Positions 13,407 through 22,028 of a stretch of 43,607 nucleotides of DNA are shown here, one piece after another. Origin of the DNA: Treponema sp. Its GTDB lineage: Bacteria > Spirochaetota > Spirochaetia > Treponematales > Treponemataceae. Both the position numbers and the translations under genes were made by a program. Location of the stretch: contig JAILON010000049.1 in assembly GCA_024690865.1 (NCBI GenBank), positions 1 through 43,607 on the forward strand, given 5' to 3'. Position 1 is the first letter of the stretch. Each line of letters opens with the position of its first letter. The notes beneath the pieces are model-generated. The model saw nothing but the letters and a program-made list of their open reading frames with translations, made no database searches and was not told where the DNA came from.

Positions 13407-14692
13407 AGACAGTCATAAAGGAAATGCCTTATGAAAAGGTAATGGCCCTCAAGCCCGAAAAAAAGCAAAAACCCGTACGGCCCGGACTTTTCTGGCGCAC
13501 GCTCATGCGCGTGCTCAGCAAGGACGAGCTGAAATCGGTGAATTTCAAGGCGAATTACACGGGCATGGAAAAGCTTGGCAGGAAAGAGCCTTGCCTCATC
13601 CTTATGAACCACTCATGCTTCACGGACCTGATGATCGCACAGACGGTCTTTGCGGACCGCCCCATGAACATCGTCTGCACGAGCGACGGATTTGTGGGCA
13701 AGAACTGGCTCATGCGCCAGCTGGGCTGCATCCCCACGAACAAGTTCGTCACGGATTTTGTCCTGGTACGGAACATGAAATACGCGCTGGAAAAACTGCG
13801 CAGCTCGGTTCTGATGTACCCGGAGGCGAGCTATTCCTTTGACGGAACGGCCACACCTCTCCCGAACACGCTCGGCAAGTGCCTCAAGCTGCTGAACGTT
13901 CCGGTGATAATGGTAAGGACATACGGTGCCTTTGCGCACGACCCGCTTTACAACAACCTCCAGAAGCGCAAGGTCAGCGTCAGCGCGGACGTGAAATACC
14001 TTCTGTCGCCGCAGGAAATCCAAGCGAAGAACGTTTCGGAGCTGAATGAAATTCTCAGGAAGGAATTCACCTTCGACAACTGGCAGTGGCAGCGCGAGAA
14101 CAACGTCAGGATCACGGAGCCATTCCGCGCTGACTTTTTGAACAGGGTTCTGTACACGTGCCGCAACTGCGGGACCGAAGGGAAAATGACCGGAAAAGGC
14201 ACAAAGCTTTCATGCGGGGCATGCGGTGCCGTCTGGGAACTTTCCGAAAGCGGAAGCCTGGAGAGCGTCCCGCCACAGCCAGCTTCTTTCAGCCATGTGC
14301 CCGAATGGTTTGAGTGGCAGCGCGAGAAAGTCCGGGCCGAGCTAAATGCCGGCACATACGCGCTTGACGTCCCCGTGGAAATATACATGATGGTGAACAC
14401 GAAAGCTATTTACCACGTCGGGCAGGGAAGGCTCTCGCATTCCACAAAAGGCTTCGTCCTGGACGGCTGCGACGGCAAGCTTCACTACGAGCAGAACCCG
14501 TGCGCAAGCTACAGCCTGTATGCCGACTATTACTGGTATGAGATCGGCGACATGATATGCATCGGCGACATGAAGACGCTGTACTACTGCCTTCCCAAAC
14601 AAGGAGGCGACATAGTGGCAAAAGCCCGGATCGCAACGGAAGAGCTTTACAAGAAATACGAGGAAAGCACGGACAGCAGACAGTCAAAATGA
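13403..14692 (+). CDS. PlsC-type acyltransferase fused to a zinc ribbon
   Basis: The 429-residue protein has a 1-acylglycerol-3-phosphate acyltransferase core: the HxxxxD motif at H70-D75 (NHSCFTD) and the later YPEASYS block near residue 140 corresponding to the glycerophosphate-binding FPEGxRS motif. At about residues 250-275 a four-cysteine zinc ribbon appears (CRNCG and CGACG), followed by about 150 residues of unrecognised sequence with a Trp/Tyr-rich end. It overlaps larC by ATGA and is the last gene of that operon. A role in phospholipid or lipid acylation is expected from the core. The ribbon and tail are unusual for PlsC, and their link to nickel-cofactor genes is not explained. Confidence 0.8.
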   Translation: MKTVIKEMPYEKVMALKPEKKQKPVRPGLFWRTLMRVLSKDELKSVNFKANYTGMEKLGRKEPCLILMNHSCFTDLMIAQTVFADRPMNIVCTSDGFVGKNWLMRQLGCIPTNKFVTDFVLVRNMKYALEKLRSSVLMYPEASYSFDGTATPLPNTLGKCLKLLNVPVIMVRTYGAFAHDPLYNNLQKRKVSVSADVKYLLSPQEIQAKNVSELNEILRKEFTFDNWQWQRENNVRITEPFRADFLNRVLYTCRNCGTEGKMTGKGTKLSCGACGAVWELSESGSLESVPPQPASFSHVPEWFEWQREKVRAELNAGTYALDVPVEIYMMVNTKAIYHVGQGRLSHSTKGFVLDGCDGKLHYEQNPCASYSLYADYYWYEIGDMICIGDMKTLYYCLPKQGGDIVAKARIATEELYKKYEESTDSRQSK

Positions 14693-14729
14693 CCAAAAGA
14701 GAAATTGCAGTAAACTGGAGGAAGCTTAT

Positions 14730-15332
14730 ATGAAATTACTCGTCATAAACGACTTGCTTGACCAGCAACACTTTGACCGCATACGGCAGGAGGCGGAAAA
14801 ACTAGGACTGGAAACAGCATTCTACGGAAAAGAAAACGGAATTCCCCAAAGCGACTATGACGCGGAAATAATCTACGGCTTTGCCCCGTCGGTCGCCAGG
14901 ACAAACAAAAAGCTCAGGTGGCTGTGCGTACCGTGGGCCGGCGTTGACTCCATCATGAAACCGGGCTATTTCGCGAATGAAGGCTGCCTTCTGTCGAATT
15001 CCGCGGGGGCTTTCGGCGTCGCCATAGCCGAACACATGATTGCGGCTGCACTCGTGATGATGCGTCAGTTCGGCAAATTCATCGAGGCAAAACATGAGCG
15101 CACCTGGCTTCCGCCGATTCCGCAGCGCTCGCTCAAGGACTGCAGGATCACCGTACTTGGGACAGGTGACATAGGGACATCATTCGCACGCCGGGCAAGG
15201 GCATTCGAGCCGGCACGGATCACGGGCGTGTGCCGCAGCGGGAAGAACAGCGACGCAGCCTATGACGAGGTACTCCCGGTGAGCCGGCTGGACGAGCTGC
15301 TAAATACTGGATCCGCGTCGCATCCACGGTAA
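14730..15332 (+). pseudogene. D-2-hydroxyacid dehydrogenase, 3' truncated
   Basis: The first 190 residues match the D-isomer-specific 2-hydroxyacid dehydrogenase family: an N-terminal flavodoxin-like domain with WAGVD and NSAGAFG, and the start of the NAD-binding domain with GTGDIGTSFARRA. The homology stops at RLDELL (about 15300), where the frame enters foreign sequence and ends after ten more residues. The rest of the NAD domain and the catalytic Glu and His are absent, so the product should be inactive. AGGAAG precedes the ATG. The break coincides with the start of the HATPase gene fragment (15302), which marks a deletion or insertion junction. Intact homologues are about 300-330 residues. 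Confidence 0.8.
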
Positions 15333-16117
15333 GGGTCGCCACCCAGCAGGAGCTGTCCCGCCTCTTCCAGGCGGCGGGCATGGTCCACTATGACATATCC
15401 CCGATGGAAGGCTCTTCCGCAAAGGACCTCGACGAGCGGCGGCTCGAGGCATATTTCAGGGACATTTACAAGATAGATTATCCGGCGGAGGAGAACAAGG
15501 AGCAGCTGCTCAGGAACGCGAGCCTGCTTGCCGAGCTGGACGGAAAGCTTGTCGCGACCGTCGGGGGACTTTTGCAGTTCTCGCTGTTCGCCGACCGCTT
15601 CCTGTCGCAGGCGACGATCTCAGTCGCGGGGATAAAAGGCACGGACATAACCGGCGAGGTGGTGCAGAAAAAAGAGCTGGCCGGTCCGCTGACCGACCAG
15701 ATAGACGCGGCCATCTCGTTCATGCGGCTATTCACGCCGGAGCCCCTCGTCGTCAAGGACAGCCCCCGGCGCGAGGACACGCTCGCCATCCCGCTCGACG
15801 TGCTGCGGGAGACTGTCGTCAACGCGGTCGCCCACCGGGACTATTCCATACTGACCCGGAAGATACACATCTACATCTACACCGACCGGATAGAGGTGCA
15901 GAGCCCCGGCCGGCTCGCCAACACGCTCAGCCTGGAGATGCTGCCCTACGGCAATTCCGCCCCGCGCAACATCTTCCTCGTGAAGCTCCTTGACAACATG
16001 AACTACATAGACGGCCTTGGCCGTGGCATCCCCCTGATCGTCCGCAAGATGGGAAAGCGCGCGGCCTTCTCGGAGAACGGCGAGATGTTCTGCGTCCGCC
16101 TGGACTTCGCGGGCTGA
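15302..16117 (+). pseudogene. AlbA/HATPase DNA-binding-type protein, 5' truncated
   Basis: The frame is open from 15302 (KYWIRVASTVRVAT) and ends at 16117; the first internal ATG is 15380. It matches the C-terminal two-thirds of ATP-binding proteins that carry an N-terminal AlbA_2 (Schlafen-like) domain and a C-terminal HATPase_c_4 domain. Visible are the DLDERRLEAYF linker, RETVVNAVAHRDY (the ATP-binding N-box equivalent), and GLGRGIP near the end. The N-terminal AlbA_2 domain is missing, replaced by the truncated dehydrogenase. Any expression would depend on an internal start. Its last 40 bp are part of the 48-bp repeat found again after vapC. Confidence 0.78.
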
Positions 16118-16124
16118 GAGGGGG
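16077..16124 (+). repeat. 48-bp direct repeat flanking vapBC, left copy
   Basis: This copy covers the 3' end and stop of the HATPase gene fragment plus a G-run. It matches 16853-16900 with a single mismatch (16101 T against 16877 C). The spacing is 776 bp, with the vapBC pair between. Confidence 0.95.
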
Positions 16125-16160
16125 AAGCACGCCCCGCACACGGCACAGCATAGAGCGTCA

Positions 16161-16190
16161 TTGACTACTGTATATCATCCTGTATATACT
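16161..16190 (+). promoter_or_regulatory. vapBC promoter with operator palindrome
   Basis: TTGACT (16161-16166) and TATACT (16185-16190) are spaced by 18 bp. GTATAT (16170-16175) and ATATAC (16184-16189) form an inverted repeat overlapping the spacer and -10, a suitable binding site for VapB or the VapBC complex in autoregulation, as known for this family. Confidence 0.65.
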
Positions 16191-16206
16191 TATGGTGGAG
16201 GTATAT

Positions 16207-16437
16207 ATGACACATGCGAAAGTATTCATGAGCGGCAATAGCCAGGCAATCAGGCTTCCCAAAAGCATGCAGGTAAAGGAATCTGAGCTGTGCATAAAGA
16301 AAATCGGATCGTCCATAGTCCTGTACAAAGAGGACAACCCCTGGGACAGTTTTGAAAGGAGCCTTGATGAATTCCCCGAAGATTTCCTCGCTGACGGCCG
16401 GAATCAGCCGGGGATGCAGGAACGGGACGGTCTGTGA
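16207..16437 (+). CDS. vapB: VapB-type antitoxin
   Basis: The 76-residue protein begins MTHAKVFMSGNSQAIRLPKS, the AbrB/SpoVT-like DNA-binding domain of VagC/VapB antitoxins. The C-terminal half is acidic and Trp/Phe-containing, as expected for the part that binds and blocks the toxin. ATG 16207 is chosen over 16192 because the GGTGGAGG ribosome-binding site lies between them. Its stop overlaps the toxin start (TGATG), the typical coupled arrangement. It would neutralise VapC and repress the operon. Confidence 0.9.
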   Translation: MTHAKVFMSGNSQAIRLPKSMQVKESELCIKKIGSSIVLYKEDNPWDSFERSLDEFPEDFLADGRNQPGMQERDGL

Positions 16438-16847
16438 TGTACCTTCTTGATACAAATATCTGTGTGTACACGATAAACAACAGGCCTTCGTCTGTCCGGG
16501 CGAAGCTAAAAGAAACTGATTACAGACTGGTACATCTTTCCTCTGTTTCTTTTGCCGAGCTCCAGTACGGAGCGTACAAGAGCTGCAAGACAGAAGAAAG
16601 CAAGAAAGCTCTTCGGGATTTCGTAAAGCCGTTCGATTTGCTCGATTTTAACGGAGAGGATGCGGAGGCATTCGGAGCAATCCGAGCCTACCTTGAGAAA
16701 AAAGGTCTTGTCATAGGTCCCTATGATATGCAGATTGCAGCCCAGGCACTGACGCGGAACCTGATACTCGTGACAAACAATATACGGGAATTTGAGCGGA
16801 TCCCCCATCTGCGACTTGAAAACTGGGCAGAGGAAACAGCCTTGTAG
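16437..16847 (+). CDS. vapC: VapC PIN-domain RNase toxin
   Basis: The 136-residue protein is a PIN-domain nuclease. The acidic Mg-binding residues are visible: D5 in LLDTN, E41 in FAELQYG and D97 in GPYDMQIAA, followed by the conserved TNN. VapC toxins cleave tRNA or rRNA and stop translation when VapB is lost. ATG 16437 overlaps the vapB stop by one base. The gene is complete. The pair sits between two copies of a 48-bp repeat. Confidence 0.92.
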   Translation: MYLLDTNICVYTINNRPSSVRAKLKETDYRLVHLSSVSFAELQYGAYKSCKTEESKKALRDFVKPFDLLDFNGEDAEAFGAIRAYLEKKGLVIGPYDMQIAAQALTRNLILVTNNIREFERIPHLRLENWAEETAL

Positions 16848-16852
16848 AACGC

Positions 16853-16900
16853 ACGGCGAGATGTTCTGCGTCCGCCCGGACTTCGCGGGCTGAGAGGGGG
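16853..16900 (+). repeat. 48-bp direct repeat flanking vapBC, right copy
   Basis: Repeats the 3' end of the HATPase gene, including its TGA and G-run, immediately after vapC. It has one mismatch with 16077-16124. Confidence 0.95.
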
Positions 16901-16912
16901 GATTAAACCCCG

Positions 16913-17974
16913 CTACCGTGCGAATAATCTTGTCTGGATTTTTCCCGAAAGGCTCCTTACGGCTACAGCCAGTACGACCGACAGGGGCACGACAATAAAG
17001 TAGTAGGAGAAAAACGGTGGAATAGCGGCGAGGGGGCCGTACCTATACAAATCCATCAGCAGCGCATGAAGCAAATAGATTTCAAGAGAGCATTTCCCGA
17101 CGAATGCCAGCACCCTCAGAGCCACAGGCTTTTTGCCGTCAGACGAGTGCGAAAGACCAAAGCACAGGACGCAGGCACAGATAATGGCAAGAGCAAGGAA
17201 AATCCTGGATTTCCAGATGAGGGAAATGTAGAGCGGGCTCCGGTTGTCAACGCAAAGCATAGCAAGCAACCTGATTGCGGCAAAAGCAAGCGCGGAGAAA
17301 AAGGCGAGCGGAAAGGCCCTGAGTCGTTTCCGTTCCTGGACAGCGAACGCGGCATAGCAGCCGATAAGGAAAATCGGGAGACGGCATACCTGCAAGGCCA
17401 GCCTGCCAGTCCCTTCCCTGACATAGAAGCCGGGCAAAAAAACAACCGATACAAGCTCGCACAGGAAAGCGGCCACAATGAGAAGCACGAAGACAAGCGT
17501 TTTTTTCTGGCAGAAAGCCTTTGTCAGGAAATACCATACCGGGTACAGGATATACATTAAGACGATAAAAGGCACGTACCAGAGCGTACAATGGCGAAGC
17601 TCATTTGGAAGCAGGAACCCCACCTGGAAAATGTGGTACAGAAATATACTGATTTTTCGCGGGCCCAGCAAAAAAAAGATGATGGCATACAGGGGAACCG
17701 CAATGATAAGGTAGCTCGGGATAATACGCATGAACCTGTGCCTGTAGAACACAAAGACATTCTCGTTTTTCCTCATTGAAAAATACAATCCGATTCCCGA
17801 AAGAAACAGGAACAGCTCAACACCGACTTGTCCCTCAGCCGCAATCGCCCTTCCAATCTGAGTGCCAAAGAAGTTTCCGTGACAAAGCAAAACCAGCAGA
17901 GTCGCGACTCCCATAAGCTCGGTGCGGTAAGAGCTTATACAGGCCCAGTTTTGTTCTGTTTTGTTCATGGACAT
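16913..17974 (-). CDS. Acyltransferase 3 family membrane protein
   Basis: The 353-residue protein has about ten hydrophobic segments and the acyltransferase-3 (OafA/NodX-like) N-terminal pattern: R-T-E-L-x-G-V-A before the first helix, LLCHGNFF containing the family's conserved His, and GVELFLFLSGIGL. These integral membrane enzymes O-acylate surface polysaccharides or other envelope glycans. It is a lone minus-strand gene that ends 12 bp from the repeat after vapC. ATG 17974 and an in-frame ATG 17968 are both possible. The substrate is unknown. Confidence 0.88.
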   Translation of the reverse strand: MSMNKTEQNWACISSYRTELMGVATLLVLLCHGNFFGTQIGRAIAAEGQVGVELFLFLSGIGLYFSMRKNENVFVFYRHRFMRIIPSYLIIAVPLYAIIFFLLGPRKISIFLYHIFQVGFLLPNELRHCTLWYVPFIVLMYILYPVWYFLTKAFCQKKTLVFVLLIVAAFLCELVSVVFLPGFYVREGTGRLALQVCRLPIFLIGCYAAFAVQERKRLRAFPLAFFSALAFAAIRLLAMLCVDNRSPLYISLIWKSRIFLALAIICACVLCFGLSHSSDGKKPVALRVLAFVGKCSLEIYLLHALLMDLYRYGPLAAIPPFFSYYFIVVPLSVVLAVAVRSLSGKIQTRLFAR

Positions 17975-18193
17975 ATTTTATAATCCCTCGCTTGTGTACG
18001 GTCCTTAACGGGGCGGTCACAGCCAGTACAAGCATTCCGTTATTTGCCGCCGGCAAGGCCGGTTACTATACACAAAAATGTCATATCCGACCTGTTTTCA
18101 TACATTTTCCTGTCTATGGCGCCCCATAATATTACAGTTTCCTATAAGAATCAAGCCTAAAATGACATTATTCTGCTAAAAATAGAGGTTACT

Positions 18194-18520
18194 ATGGACT
18201 TCAGGGAACGGCTGAGGGAGGAAATCTCATTTGTAGGACTGTCAAACAAGGAGCTTGCGGCCAAGGCAGGCATAACGCTCCGCTCGCTCGTAAGCTACGT
18301 GAGCGGACAGTCCTGCATGCCCTCTGCTGATGTCGCAGTAAAGCTTGCACGAGCCCTGGGCACAACCGTGGAATACCTTGTTACCGGACAGAACGCATCG
18401 CTTTCAGACGAGGCATCCGGGGAAAAAGTCCGCCGACTGCTCCAAGTCTACACGTCCCTGCCAGAAAAGCAGAAGTCCCTCCTCCTCGCCGTCGCTGAGG
18501 ACATACAGAAAAACCTGTGA
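18194..18520 (+). CDS. XRE-family (Cro/CI-type) transcriptional regulator
   Basis: The 108-residue protein has a complete HTH at about residues 6-62 (LSNKELAAKAGITLRSLVSYVSG) followed by the TTVEYLVTG segment typical of Cro/CI regulators, and a short helical tail for dimer contact. AGAGG precedes the ATG. No neighbour in the same direction suggests its target. A 23-bp tandem repeat array follows directly after the stop and could be a binding site or an unrelated minisatellite. Confidence 0.87.
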   Translation: MDFRERLREEISFVGLSNKELAAKAGITLRSLVSYVSGQSCMPSADVAVKLARALGTTVEYLVTGQNASLSDEASGEKVRRLLQVYTSLPEKQKSLLLAVAEDIQKNL

Positions 18521-18527
18521 GCTCCCT

Positions 18528-18642
18528 CCGACTGACAATACGAAGACCCGCCGACTGACAGTATGAAGACTCGCCGATTGACAATACGAAGACTCTCCGA
18601 TTGACAGTATGAAGCCTTGCAAACAGTCAGTATGAAGCCCCG
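18528..18642. repeat. Five-copy 23-bp tandem repeat
   Basis: Five consecutive 23-bp units (starts 18528, 18551, 18574, 18597, 18620) share the core GACAGTATGAAG with a few substitutions. The last unit is the most diverged. No spacers are present, so this is a minisatellite-like array, not a CRISPR. It lies between the XRE gene and a bidirectional terminator. Confidence 0.9.
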
Positions 18643-18656
18643 GAAACTGCCAGAAA

Positions 18657-18706
18657 AAAATCCCCCGAGCACGGCCCGTGAAATCAGGGCATACCCGGGG
18701 GATTTT
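18657..18706. terminator. Bidirectional terminator
   Basis: AAAATCCCCCG (18657-18667) pairs with CGGGGGATTTT (18696-18706), with A-runs and T-runs at the outer ends in both directions. The 28-nt loop is long. It separates the rightward XRE gene from the leftward membrane-protein gene ending at 18712. Confidence 0.7.
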
Positions 18707-18711
18707 GTCCC

Positions 18712-19422
18712 TCACATTATTTTGAATACGGAAAGCAAGCTTTTCACGATCAGCAGGTCAAAAAATAAATAGAAAATTATGACATAGGCTTTCACCCAAG
18801 GCTTGATATTCATATGAAGCCTCATATATATGGAGACCAAGGAAATGCCAACAAAACCTATGGAAAAAAACAAATACACCCAGATGTTGGGAATGAAACG
18901 GCTGATGAGAAAACCAATGACGAAAAACCACGACAAGGCGTTCAGTATTTTCTCGGACCGACCTTTTTCTGGCATCCTTATCCGTGCCAGAGCATCCTCA
19001 AATTCATCCTGCCTTTCCAAAAAAGGAGATGTATAAATTCTCGATGCGTTGTTCATCAGTATAAGGTACTTGTTTTTCTTCAGGATTTTTATTTTGCTTA
19101 CGTCGGCAATCGCATACTCCTTCGTCATATTATTCTCATGCACGATCATCCGGTTTTCATCGATCTGAAACGAATAGTCCGCGAAATTTTTCCTAAGCTT
19201 CTTGCAGAAGACAAATATAATCACCCCGCAATAAACAGCCACGAAAAGGAAAGCGACTGACAAAACAGGCTGTATATCTTTCATTTCAGGACGGACTGCA
19301 GGCAACACAATGAAGAAAAGGATGATGTTAAAAGCAATCGCAAAGGAACATATGCCGATCATTCTGACCAGATAATTCCTGACCGCAAGCCTCAGCTTGG
19401 AAGCATCATTTTTGTATACCAT
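18712..19422 (-). CDS. YcxB-like membrane protein
   Basis: The 236-residue protein has two N-terminal membrane helices (about residues 22-42 and 52-72), a soluble middle part (about 73-150) with the strand-rich pattern of the YcxB-like domain (VHENNMTKEY and IKILKKNKYLILM), and two or more C-terminal helices (about 163-230). GGAGGG lies upstream of the ATG. The function of this family is not established. It stands alone between two terminators. Confidence 0.7.
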   Translation of the reverse strand: MVYKNDASKLRLAVRNYLVRMIGICSFAIAFNIILFFIVLPAVRPEMKDIQPVLSVAFLFVAVYCGVIIFVFCKKLRKNFADYSFQIDENRMIVHENNMTKEYAIADVSKIKILKKNKYLILMNNASRIYTSPFLERQDEFEDALARIRMPEKGRSEKILNALSWFFVIGFLISRFIPNIWVYLFFSIGFVGISLVSIYMRLHMNIKPWVKAYVIIFYLFFDLLIVKSLLSVFKIM

Positions 19423-19453
19423 AATTCCCTCCGGTCAGGACAGGAAGTTTTTC

Positions 19454-19488
19454 AAAGAGGCCGGCAGGAAAGCCCCGCCGGCCTCTTT
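19454..19488. terminator. Terminator hairpin after nfnB
   Basis: AAAGAGGCCGGC (19454-19465) and GCCGGCCTCTTT (19477-19488) form a perfect 12-bp stem with an 11-nt loop, 20 bp after the nfnB stop on the minus strand. The stem ends in CUCUUU, with no longer T-run. Confidence 0.75.
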
Positions 19489-19507
19489 GTAGACAGGCCG
19501 CAGCCCT

Positions 19508-21013
19508 TTACTTTCCTGCCAGGTACTCGTTGATGCTCGCGGCAGCTTTCCTACCCTCGCCCATCGCGAGGATGACGGTCGCCGCGCCGAGGACAATGTC
19601 GCCTCCGGCCCAGACGCGGGTCATGCTGGTCGCCTGCTTGTCGTCCACGGTGATGTGGCCCTTGGGGTCAGTGTGGATGTCAGGCGTGGTGCGCGGGATA
19701 AGCGGGTTGGAGTTGTTGCCGAGCGCGACGATGACCGCGTCGCAGGGAATGTCGTGCTCGCTCCCCTTTACTTCGACGGGGCGGCGGCGGCCTGAAGCGT
19801 CAGGCTCGCCTAGCTCGTAGCTGAGCGCGCGGATTCCCGTCACGCGGCCGGTCTCCTTGTCGCCGAGGATTTCGACGGGGTTCTCCAGGAAGCGGAACTC
19901 CACTCCCTCCTCCTCGGCGTGATCCACCTCTTCCTTACGGGCGGGCATCTCCGTCCTGGTGCGGCGGTAGACGACGTAGACCTTCTCCGCCCCCAGGCGC
20001 AGGGCCATGCGGGCAGCGTCCATCGCGACGTTGCCTCCGCCGCAGACGACGACGGTCTTCGCCTCGTAGTAGGGGGTATCGGCTACTCCCTTCTCGTATG
20101 CCTTCATCAAATTGGCGCGGGTCAGGTACTCGTTCGCGCTGAACACGCCGATGTAGTTCTCGCCGGGGATGCCGAAGAACTTGGGAAGCCCCGCCCCCGT
20201 ACCGATGAAGGCCGCGTCAAAGCCCTTGTCGGTCAGGATCTGCTGGACGCTGACCGTGCGGCCGACGAGGGTGTTCATCTCGAACTTGACCCCCATCGCC
20301 TTGAGGTTGTCCACTTCCTTGGCGACGATGTCCTTGGGAAGGCGGAACTCCGGGATGCCGTAGACCATGACGCCGCCCGCCTTGTGGAATGCCTCGAATA
20401 CGGTCACGTCATGCCCGGCGCGGCGGCAGTCGGCGGCGACGGTAAGGCCCGCTGGCCCGGAACCGACGACGGCGACCTTCTTTCCGGTGGAAGGGGCGAC
20501 TGACGGGGCGGTCGCCTTTCCGCCCTCGCGCTCCCAGTCCGCGACAAAGCGCTCCAGGCGGCCGATGCAGACGCTCTTCTCAACGCTCTTGTTCGCCTTG
20601 CCGAGCGTACACTGGGCCTGGCACTGCTTTTCCTGCGGGCAGACGCGTCCGCAGATGGCGGGCAGGAGGTTAGTCGTCTTGATTTCGTCAACGGCGGCCT
20701 TGAAGTCGCCCTTCGCGACGTGCGCGATGAACTGGGGGATGTGGACGTTGACCGGGCAGCCGGACACGCAGGGCTGGTTCTTGCACTGGAGGCAGCGGTT
20801 CGCCTCGACAATGGCCTGCTCCCTAGTGTAGCCCAGGGCGACCTCGCTCATCTGGCGGGCGCGGACGTGCGGCTCCCCCGTCGGCATGACCTGCATGGGG
20901 ATGGCCATGCGGTCCTTGGGCGAAAGCGTCCCGTCCGCTATCTTTCCTTCTATCTTCTTGTATTCTTCCTCGCCGGCCTTGGCGAGTTCTTTCGCGCTTA
21001 TATGTTCTGCCAT
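19508..21013 (-). CDS. nfnB: NfnB-like NADPH oxidoreductase (GltD-type flavoprotein)
   Basis: The 501-residue protein has an N-terminal domain with two four-Cys clusters (CLQCKNQPCVSGCP and CGRVCPQEKQCQAQC) that bind [4Fe-4S] centres, then an FAD motif VVGSGPAGLTVA and an NADPH motif CGGGNVAMDAA. This is the architecture of the glutamate synthase small subunit. The gene directly follows the NfnA-like gene (10-bp gap), so it is better read as NfnB of the electron-bifurcating NADH-dependent ferredoxin:NADP oxidoreductase, which couples NADH and reduced ferredoxin oxidation to NADP reduction. No glutamate synthase large subunit is nearby. It is followed by a terminator. Confidence 0.88.
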   Translation of the reverse strand: MAEHISAKELAKAGEEEYKKIEGKIADGTLSPKDRMAIPMQVMPTGEPHVRARQMSEVALGYTREQAIVEANRCLQCKNQPCVSGCPVNVHIPQFIAHVAKGDFKAAVDEIKTTNLLPAICGRVCPQEKQCQAQCTLGKANKSVEKSVCIGRLERFVADWEREGGKATAPSVAPSTGKKVAVVGSGPAGLTVAADCRRAGHDVTVFEAFHKAGGVMVYGIPEFRLPKDIVAKEVDNLKAMGVKFEMNTLVGRTVSVQQILTDKGFDAAFIGTGAGLPKFFGIPGENYIGVFSANEYLTRANLMKAYEKGVADTPYYEAKTVVVCGGGNVAMDAARMALRLGAEKVYVVYRRTRTEMPARKEEVDHAEEEGVEFRFLENPVEILGDKETGRVTGIRALSYELGEPDASGRRRPVEVKGSEHDIPCDAVIVALGNNSNPLIPRTTPDIHTDPKGHITVDDKQATSMTRVWAGGDIVLGAATVILAMGEGRKAAASINEYLAGK

Positions 21014-21023
21014 ATTGTTCTCC

Positions 21024-21857
21024 TTATGCTTCCAGCTTACAACGGTGGAAAGCCTCGGTTTCCTTGTCCTTGAAGCTCTTCATGCGGAGCATCATGTTGT
21101 CCCAGTCCACCTGGTGGCCGTCAAAGTCCGGGCCGTCCACGCAGACGAACTTGGTCTCGCCGCCGACACTGACGCGGCAGCCGCCGCACATGCCGGTTCC
21201 GTCTATCATAATCGTGTTCAGGGAGACGGTCGTCGGAACGTTGTACTTGGCGGTGCAGGCACAGGCGAACTTCATCATGATGGGCGGGCCGATCGCGATG
21301 ACCTCGGCGGGGGGAACGTCGGCCTGGCAGAGCCTCTCGAGGGCAATCGTGACCACGCCCTTCTCGCCGGCAGAGCCGTCGTCGGTCATGATGATGACCT
21401 CGTCGCAGACGGCCTTCATCTCGTCCACGAAAATCAGGAGGTCCTTGGTCCTCGCCCCCTCGATGAGGATGACCTTGTTGCCGGCCTCCTTGAGGGCCTG
21501 CACGATGGGATAGAGGGGGGCGGTTCCGAAGCCGCCGCCGACGCAGACCACGGGCGCGTCGTACTTGCGGATTGCAGAGGGGGTTCCGAGCGGGCCGAGC
21601 ACGCCGCCCAGGTAGTCGCCCTCCTTGAGCTGTGAGAGCTTGTAGGTGGAGGCCCCGACCGGCTGGAATGCGATGGCGACCCAGCCTTCCTCGGCGTTCG
21701 CATCCGCAATCGTCAGCGGTATGCGCTCCGTCAGGTCCTGATCAACCTGCACGATAAGGAACTGCCCGGCCTTGCGGTTCTTCGCGATGTCGGGGGCCTC
21801 GAACTTCATGTAGTACACGACTTCCGAAAGCTGCCGCTTCTCAAGAATCTTGTTCAT
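21024..21857 (-). CDS. nfnA: NfnA-like FAD/NAD-binding subunit
   Basis: The 277-residue protein has the ferredoxin-reductase-like fold of sulfide/dihydroorotate dehydrogenase electron-transfer subunits: the FAD segment ERIPLTIADA, the NAD segment CVGGGFGTAPLYPI and a C-terminal [2Fe-2S] cluster region (GTGMCGGCRV and a later VCVDGP). ATG 21857 is chosen because AAGGATG lies just upstream; the frame is open for 200 bp more without start signals. It pairs with nfnB downstream to form the soluble bifurcating transhydrogenase typical of fermentative anaerobes. Confidence 0.88.
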   Translation of the reverse strand: MNKILEKRQLSEVVYYMKFEAPDIAKNRKAGQFLIVQVDQDLTERIPLTIADANAEEGWVAIAFQPVGASTYKLSQLKEGDYLGGVLGPLGTPSAIRKYDAPVVCVGGGFGTAPLYPIVQALKEAGNKVILIEGARTKDLLIFVDEMKAVCDEVIIMTDDGSAGEKGVVTIALERLCQADVPPAEVIAIGPPIMMKFACACTAKYNVPTTVSLNTIMIDGTGMCGGCRVSVGGETKFVCVDGPDFDGHQVDWDNMMLRMKSFKDKETEAFHRCKLEA

Positions 21858-21917
21858 ATATTCATCCTTACACTGTTGGTTTGCAGAAAAATGCAAATTT
21901 ATGCAATATTCATTAAG

Positions 21918-21946
21918 ATTATACAATAATATACGGTTTTGTGGAA
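21918..21946 (-). promoter_or_regulatory. Candidate promoter of nfnAB
   Basis: On the minus strand TATAAT (21918-21923) with a preceding TG forms an extended -10, with a weak TTCCAC 17 bp upstream. The transcript would carry a leader of about 55 nt. Confidence 0.5.
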
Positions 21947-22028
21947 GCCCCCACATATCGGCTGTCCGGAGAAAGCTGTCTCTGAAGGAGCGGCAGGTAA
22001 AGAATGACGCTGCCTGGGGAAACAAAAT

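Noticed and set aside
18528..18642. CRISPR array
   Set aside because: The 23-bp units are directly contiguous with no spacers, and no cas gene is present.
19508..21013. Glutamate synthase small subunit (GltD)
   Set aside because: The domain order fits, but the adjacent NfnA-type gene and the absence of a large subunit favour NfnB.
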